The translations under genes and the position numbers were made by a program. A stretch of DNA of 64,000 nt. Source: Sordaria brevicollis (taxonomy: Eukaryota; Ascomycota; Sordariomycetes; Sordariales; Sordariaceae). This document shows, piece by piece, positions 57,980-64,000 of this stretch. Location of the stretch: contig JAUTDP010000003.1 of the NCBI GenBank assembly GCA_033439795.1, forward strand, positions 1,302,001 to 1,366,000. Direction: 5' to 3'. The notes under the pieces were generated by a model. That model was not told the DNA's origin. It saw only the letters and a program-made list of their open reading frames with translations, and ran no database searches. Position 1 is the stretch's first letter. Each line of letters begins with the position of its first letter.

Positions 57980-59850
57980 GAACAATAGTACGCGATTAGG
58001 AGGAAGCGGTTAAATTAAAGGCGTAAACCGCTAATAAGGTCGATTTCGAATTAGTTAAATTAAATTAGAAAGAGACCTTTATTATAAAAATTTATTTAAA
58101 TTGTAAATTTATTGATAATTATTACATTTCTACGGCCTAAGAGGTTTAAAATACTATTAAGGAAATTAATAACCCCGATACCGTTATTTTCGAATATTAC
58201 GATATTTATATAGTTCCCGAAATTAAAATTTAATATTTTCTTAATACGAAAGAATATATTAAAAAGGATTTAGAGAATGAAATTAAGGATATTACTATTT
58301 ATTATATTTTTAGTAAAAAAGGACCCTATTTTCTATTCGATCTTTTATTTTAATATAAAAATCCGTAGCCCGAAGGATATAGAAATTTAATAGGAATTAA
58401 GGATTTTATCGCCGAAATTGAGAAGAATCCCGATATTATATTTAAAAAAATAAAGGTTCGTATTATTATTATATTCGTTTATAAAAAGCAATCCGAAGAG
58501 CTTTATATTATCGTTTACCGTTTTAGTAAGATTATAATAAATTTGAACGATTAGATCTAATATTTTAAGGGTATATATTATAAATTTGAAAAGTAGAAAA
58601 AGAAAGTTCGTTTTTAAATTATTATCGAAAATAACGATAAAGGTATTTAGTATTACTTTAACGGTATCGATACGGTTGCCTATAAGGTTAACCGAATTAA
58701 ATATCGCGCCCTTATTATTTAGGGCATTACTCCTAATTTCGATATTTCCGATTTTAAAACCGATTATAATAATAATAATTATTAATAAAATAGGAAATTT
58801 ATTAATTTCGATAAGGAAATAATAGAAAATTTGATAATTATTATTATAATTAAGGATAAAGAGATTTAAATTCTAAATTAGATAATCGCTAATATTATTC
58901 GCAATTCGACGCGTCGTAGCGCGATTTTAGGAAGCGTTTTTATTATTACTATTAGCGGAAAGTTTTTTAAAATTTTAAACCCTTTTATATTTTATACCAA
59001 TAAGAATAAAAATATTATTATTTTTAAAATGTAATATTATATTATAATTAATAAATTGAAGGTTAATTTAGATTATTTTACCGACGATAAAATTAAATAA
59101 ATATATATCGAAAATCGTTTAATTAATTACGCCGTTAAAGATTTATAATTATATTTACGTAATATTTATTTAAATTAAATTAATTCTTCGAAAGCTTTAA
59201 TAGATTATTTTAAGCGTTAGTATAATAATTCTAATATTATTTACGAAATAATTAAAAAATTCGAAAAGTTTTATATATATTAAAATAATTTTTATATTTT
59301 TAAAAATAAATTTATTCATTTTATTAACGAATATTAAATTCTATAATCGAATTGGAAGGAAATTTTCTATTATCGCTTATTTTTTAACCTTTAAGTAGGA
59401 ATAACCTTATATATTATTTTGGATATGGTCGATTTCGACGGATATATTAAAATTATTAAGTAAATTATTTATATATAAAAGGTAATTAAGCGGACTATTA
59501 CGTTATTTTTTTCGAATTCGAATAACCGTAGTCGCGGAAATAATAATAGAAATAGTAGTAATATTAGTAGAGGAAGAGGTTCTTCTTCGACTAGAAGTAA
59601 TTTTAATATTAATAATAATAATAGAAATCTAATTAAGGAGGAGATTAACGATATATTCCGTAAGGGAATATATTTTACTTATAAGGAATAAAGATATTGT
59701 ATTAAAAATTGCCCTAAGAAATTTAATTTTAATAATCGCCCTATTACGATAAATTATTATATTCGCTTTCAATTTGTATATATTCATTATAATATTAAAA
59801 ATAGAAAAGAGGATAAAAGTAAACAGAAAAATAAATCGAAAAATTAATTA
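57980..59850 (+). pseudogene. E6 degenerate gag
   Basis: Plus-strand relic after the LTR. The C-terminal part is Arg/Ser/Asn-rich (SRGRGSSSTRSNFN, about 59560-59620), followed by a zinc knuckle relic, GIYFTYKE, then RYCIKNCPKKF (about 59670-59730), from GxCFxCxxxGHxxxxCPKK. The frame at 58586-58822 is out of phase with gag and not a gene. Confidence 0.65.
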
Positions 59851-60699
59851 CTTTAAATAAAATAAATTCTTATTTAAGGAAATCTATATAATAATAATAA
59901 GGAAAAGCGCTTAATAATATAAATAAAGACTTTTTGTATAATTATTTGTAAAGAGACCTTTTTATTATATCCGCTTTTATAAGTAATAATAGAATTATAA
60001 TTATTATTAAAAAAGTTATTATAAATTTGGGAGTTATTATTTATATTTTAATTAATTAAGTAATAACCGACCGTTTATAACGATTTTTCGGATTCGAAGT
60101 TAAAAATAATTTCGACTTTATTAATATAAGAGGTTTTTTCGCTAGAAACGATAATAAGAAAATTATAACCGCTTTAAAAATAAACGTTATAATATAAAAC
60201 CGTATTATTCGTAACGAATAGTTAATCGTCGCCGATATTTATTACGATATAATAATTAGCTATATTTAATTCGAATATTATAACGTTACGATTAATTATC
60301 TATATAAGAGATTATTATTTAATAACGATTAGTTTATAGATTTAAATTAAATAAAGAATATTTATATTAATAATTTCGAAGGTTAGTTTATTAATTTAAA
60401 ATATTAGGAAGATATTATCCGTAGAGAATAATTAATAGAAAGAGAGGATAAAAGACAATATAATAGAATTACAGTATATTATTAAATTCGAAAGTTAAAA
60501 AGTACTTTATAAACCCCTATAAAAAAAACCGAATAATTAATTATTAATATCCTTTAAAGAATAAAGATTAATAGAAGGAATAAGGATCCTGTTTAAAAGG
60601 TATAGGAGGTTATAGAATAAGCGTTACGAGACGAATTGCTTCTACCCCTTTAAAAATTAAAGAAGGTATTAACGGAGGTCTTAAAGGAATAAAAAAAAG

Positions 60700-63450
60700 A
60701 TTTTAAAAATAATTTAAAGTATTTTAAAGAATAATTTTAAAGAGATAATTTTAATAGCGGAATAAGGAAGGATAATTAAGGGTATTTTAAATAAAAAAGG
60801 GGAATTATTTAATATAAAGAATAGTTGCCGGATATAATTATTATCAAATTAGTAACCTTTATATAAATAGTAAAAAAGGAATATTTAGGAGTAACGAGCC
60901 TATATAAGATCGACCGGTTTATTAAAGAGTATAGAAATTAGGAATATTTTAATAACTTTAACCTAAAGGAATAAGAATAAACTTTAAAACGTATATCGGT
61001 TTAATATTATAAATACGGGGACGTTTTTAGTAAAAAACGGTTAAATATTTTACCGGAATTAAAGAATAGCGATTATTGGATTTATTTTTAAGAAGGAGCT
61101 AACTTAAAAGATTTAAATTATAACCCGCTATATAAAATAAATATAAACGAATTAGAAATTTATTATTTTTATATTATAGAAAATTTAAATAAAGGATTTA
61201 TTAAAAATAATTTAACCCTATAGGCCGCTCTTATTTTCTTTATATTTAAAATTAATAGGAAATTCCGCTTTTATATAAATTATCGAAAATTAAATAAAAT
61301 TATTCGAAAAGATTATTATCTACTCCTTTTTATCGAAAAAATTTTAACCCGTATTATAAAAATTAAAATTTTTATTAAAATTAATATTTAATAAATTTTC
61401 TACTAAATTCGTATATATTTAAACGATGAAGAATTTATAATATTCCGTACGTAATATAAAATATATAAATATAAAGTTCTACCCTTTAGGTTAATTAATA
61501 AATTTTTAACCTTCTAATAATATATTAATAATATTTTAACAAAATATTTGGACGATTTTTATAACGCTTATATCGACGATATTTTTATTTATTCCAATAA
61601 TAAAAAAGAATACGAAATTTATATTAAGAAGGTATTAGAAAGATTCCGATAGGCCGGTTTATAAATAGATTTAGATAAATACGAATTCTACGTTATAAAA
61701 ACGAAGTTTTTAAATTTTATTATTAGTATTAATAGAATTTCGGTAAATTTAGCGAAAATTTAAGTTATAAAGGGATAAAAAGAATTATTTATAATTAAAG
61801 GAGTATAATCTTTTTTAAACTTCTATAATTTCTATTATAAATTCGTAAAAAAGTATAAGAGGATTTTAAAGCTATTAACGAAGTTAATAGAAAAAGGGGA
61901 GGTATTTATTTAAATTACGGATTATTAATTAACGTTTAATATTTTAAAATAGTATTTAACCGACGTATTTATATTAGCCTATTTCAATTTTAATAAAGAA
62001 ATAAAATTGGAAATAAATATATTAAACGGGGTATTAATTAGCGTTTTATTTTAGAAGTACGATAATAGATAATACCCAATAATATATTTTTCGGAAACGA
62101 TATAGGGCGCGGAATATAATTACCTAATATATAATAAAAAAATATTAGCAATTATAAAATTTTTAATATATTAGTATTCGGAATTTATTAGCCTTTAACG
62201 GACCGAACTCTTTATAATTATTACGGATTATAAAATATTAAAGTATTTTAATATTAAACGTTTATTAAATATAAAGTAAGTAGCGTAAATAGAATTATTA
62301 TTTTAGTATAATTTTTTAATTATATATTAATTTAATAAGGATAATATTACGGCCGACGTTTTATCCCGGAAATTCGAAGATATTAAAAATTAAAAAGAAA
62401 AGAAGGAGTTATAATATATAATACAATTCTTTAAACCGGCGGAAGAGGGGGAGGATACGGTCTATATTTATACCTTAAATATTATAAATTTTCTAAAAAT
62501 AATAATTAATTATAAATTCGTTTATTAATTATTAGAAATTAATAAAATAAATACCTCCTTAAAAGAATATTAAGAGAAAGTTCGGAAAGGGGAAATAGAA
62601 TTTATAATATTATAGAAGTAATTATTATTTTTTAGGGGCCGTTTAGTAATATTAAAAAGTACCCTAAGGATTAAAGTAATTTAAAATTATTACGATATAT
62701 TAGCGACGGCTTATTTTAAAAGAAATGAAATACAGAAATTGGTAATAATTCGATATTAATAGCCTAGCTTAATTAATAATATAAACCAATATATGATTAA
62801 TTATATAATTTACTATACTTTAAAGTACTTTCGAAGTAAAATACCGGGGATATTCCAAAATATCGAAGTATTTAAAAAGATTTAAAACCGTTTAGTCGTC
62901 GACTTTAAAAAGATATTTAGGGATAAATATAATTATAATAATTTAATAAATATAATCGACCCTTTATCGAAAACTATTTGGTTATTCCCTTATAAATTAA
63001 TTATTACGGGTAAGGAGGTTTATAAATTGTATTATAAGGGTCCTTTCTATATTTTTAAATTATTTAAAGAATTTATTAGCGATAAAGGATTATAATTTCG
63101 ATTAAATTTTTTATAAGAATTAGCCTCTTTAATTGGGATTAATTAATCGTTAGCTTTTATTGGATATTTATAAATTTTAAAATAAATTAAAAATTTTTAC
63201 GAATAGATCGATTAAAGGTTCCGCTTTTATATTAATTATAATTAAAATATTTAATTAGAAATAATCCCGGCTTTAAATTACATATAGAATAGTTTACTAT
63301 AAGATAGTACGGGCCTTTAATCCTACGAAATCCTATTTAAATTCCCTATATTTACTTTTTCGGATTAAAAGATAATAACGAATTTAAAAAGTATATTTTT
63401 TATAGAACGTTTAAACCGATAAAATATTAAGGATACCGTTAAAAAAATCT
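60700..63450 (+). pseudogene. E6 degenerate pol
   Basis: RT: GFIKNNLTL, FRFYINYRKLNKI (about 61260-61300), YKVLPFRLIN, then YNAYIDDIFIYSNN at about 61560-61600 with both catalytic Asp kept. RNase H relic near 61975-62080 and ILAYFNF. Integrase core at about 62930-63300: NNLINIIDPLSKTIWLFPYK, FKEFISDKGL and ALNYI, matching Gypsy integrases. Nonsense codons interrupt it, so it is inactive although the YIDD block survives. Confidence 0.8.
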
Positions 63451-64000
63451 AATAATATATAAATTACATTAAGAAATTGTTACGATACCGATCTAGTAGA
63501 GGCTTGGAGAAGACGTATTATTGTACGAAGAGGAGAAAATCGAGAGAGAGTAGCGAAAATTCTATTCCCGGACTATATATATAAGTAAAGTAAAGATATA
63601 ATTGTAAGTACGATTGTACTCCGCTAATAGTTCGGTATTAAGACGTTTAAGGAGCGCTATCGATAATTTAGTATTATAATAATACCTCCGGTTCTAAAAT
63701 GTAATTAATTTTAATTATTAATAAAATTAATATATTAATACCTTTATAGGCTAATTAGTAAATTACGGGCGTAGCGTTAATGGGTAGCCTGTATTATTAT
63801 ACGCGTCGAAGTAAGTATAATAAATTTAGCGATTATTTACCGCGGCGGTTATAAATAATATTAGACTAAGCCGAATCCGGACGATTAAAATAATATATAG
63901 GTTTATAATTCCTCCCTTTTTATTTTAATTAAATTTCTAAACCTTTAAATTCTCTTTTTCTCCTTTCTTTCTTTTTTATAACCTTTATTAGCGTAATTTT
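63450..64000 (+). other. E6 3' part, not resolved
   Basis: Downstream of integrase; AT-rich, RIP-affected, possibly polyprotein tail and 3' untranslated region. No LTR start or polypurine tract recognised before the window ends. Confidence 0.4.

Larger units (their letters stand above)
57543..64000 (+). mobile_element. E6: Gypsy LTR retrotransposon, runs past the window end
   Basis: Plus-strand element with a putative 5' LTR (57543-57794), Gag with zinc knuckle (57980-59850), RT with an intact YIDD (about 61570), RNase H and integrase (to about 63300). No second LTR is visible, so the 3' end lies beyond 64000. Stops at Gln/Trp codons show RIP. It is a separate family from E1-E5 as judged by Gag and RT wording. 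Confidence 0.88.

Noticed and set aside
58586..58822. 78-codon frame in E6
   Set aside because: It is out of phase with the gag frame, which reads coherent peptides through the same bases.
1..64000. CRISPR array, bacterial operon signals, riboswitch
   Set aside because: The regular repeats seen are coding tandem repeats or LTRs; introns, a pol III tRNA and RIP show a fungal nuclear genome.

Overview
The window comes from a filamentous ascomycete (Pezizomycotina, probably a sordariomycete). The genes have short GT-AG introns (60-290 nt) with CTAAC/CTGAC-type branch sites. The repeats are saturated with C-to-T changes that have almost removed CpA/TpG and turned Gln and Trp codons into stops, which is the signature of repeat-induced point mutation (RIP). 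The organism call is inference from these traits; no species is claimed.

Layout. Bases 1 to about 43,450 are an AT-rich block of nested, RIP-killed Ty3/Gypsy LTR retrotransposons. Bases about 43,450-57,180 are a GC-balanced gene island. Bases about 57,190-64,000 are a second AT-rich block holding another Gypsy element that runs off the end. I name the elements E1-E6. E1 (minus, 1-7199 plus a 7-bp LTR stub at 15970-15976) is cut in its LTR by E3 (minus, 7200-15964; target duplication GATAT/GATAC). E2 (minus, 16177-31514; TSD ATATT) belongs to the E1 family and is cut by E4 (minus, 22194-29867; TSD TTATT). E5 (plus, 33256-40681; TSD CTTTT) has LTR ends like E4 but lies in the opposite orientation. 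E6 (plus) starts near 57543. Four elements have both LTRs, of equal length within each pair (288, 286, 246 and 239 bp).

The island holds six protein-coding loci and one tRNA: indoleamine 2,3-dioxygenase (44985-46508), a secreted CE3-like SGNH esterase (47851-48840, 3 exons), ribonuclease H1 with two hybrid-binding domains (50337-51380, 2 exons), a probable mitochondrial single-span membrane protein (52137-53098, 2 exons), tRNA-Glu(UUC) (53795-53866, minus), a DUF6594-like fungal membrane protein (54215-55314, minus, 2 exons) and an unrecognised 216-aa ORF (56180-56830). They do not form an evident pathway or cluster; this reads as an ordinary housekeeping/accessory segment stranded between RIP-inactivated repeats.

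Most interesting points: (i) E4 and E5 carry a 1.4-1.6 kb region between the end of pol and the 3' LTR in which the coherent reading frame is antisense to gag-pol; (ii) E1 and E2 are RIP-mutated with opposite strand polarity; (iii) in all four LTR pairs the outer edges escaped RIP while the inner parts were hit; (iv) the E1/E2 family has an in-frame 132-bp tandem repeat with different copy number in the two copies; (v) the RNase H1 frame stays open for 263 codons upstream of its canonical start and contains a possible mitochondrial presequence.
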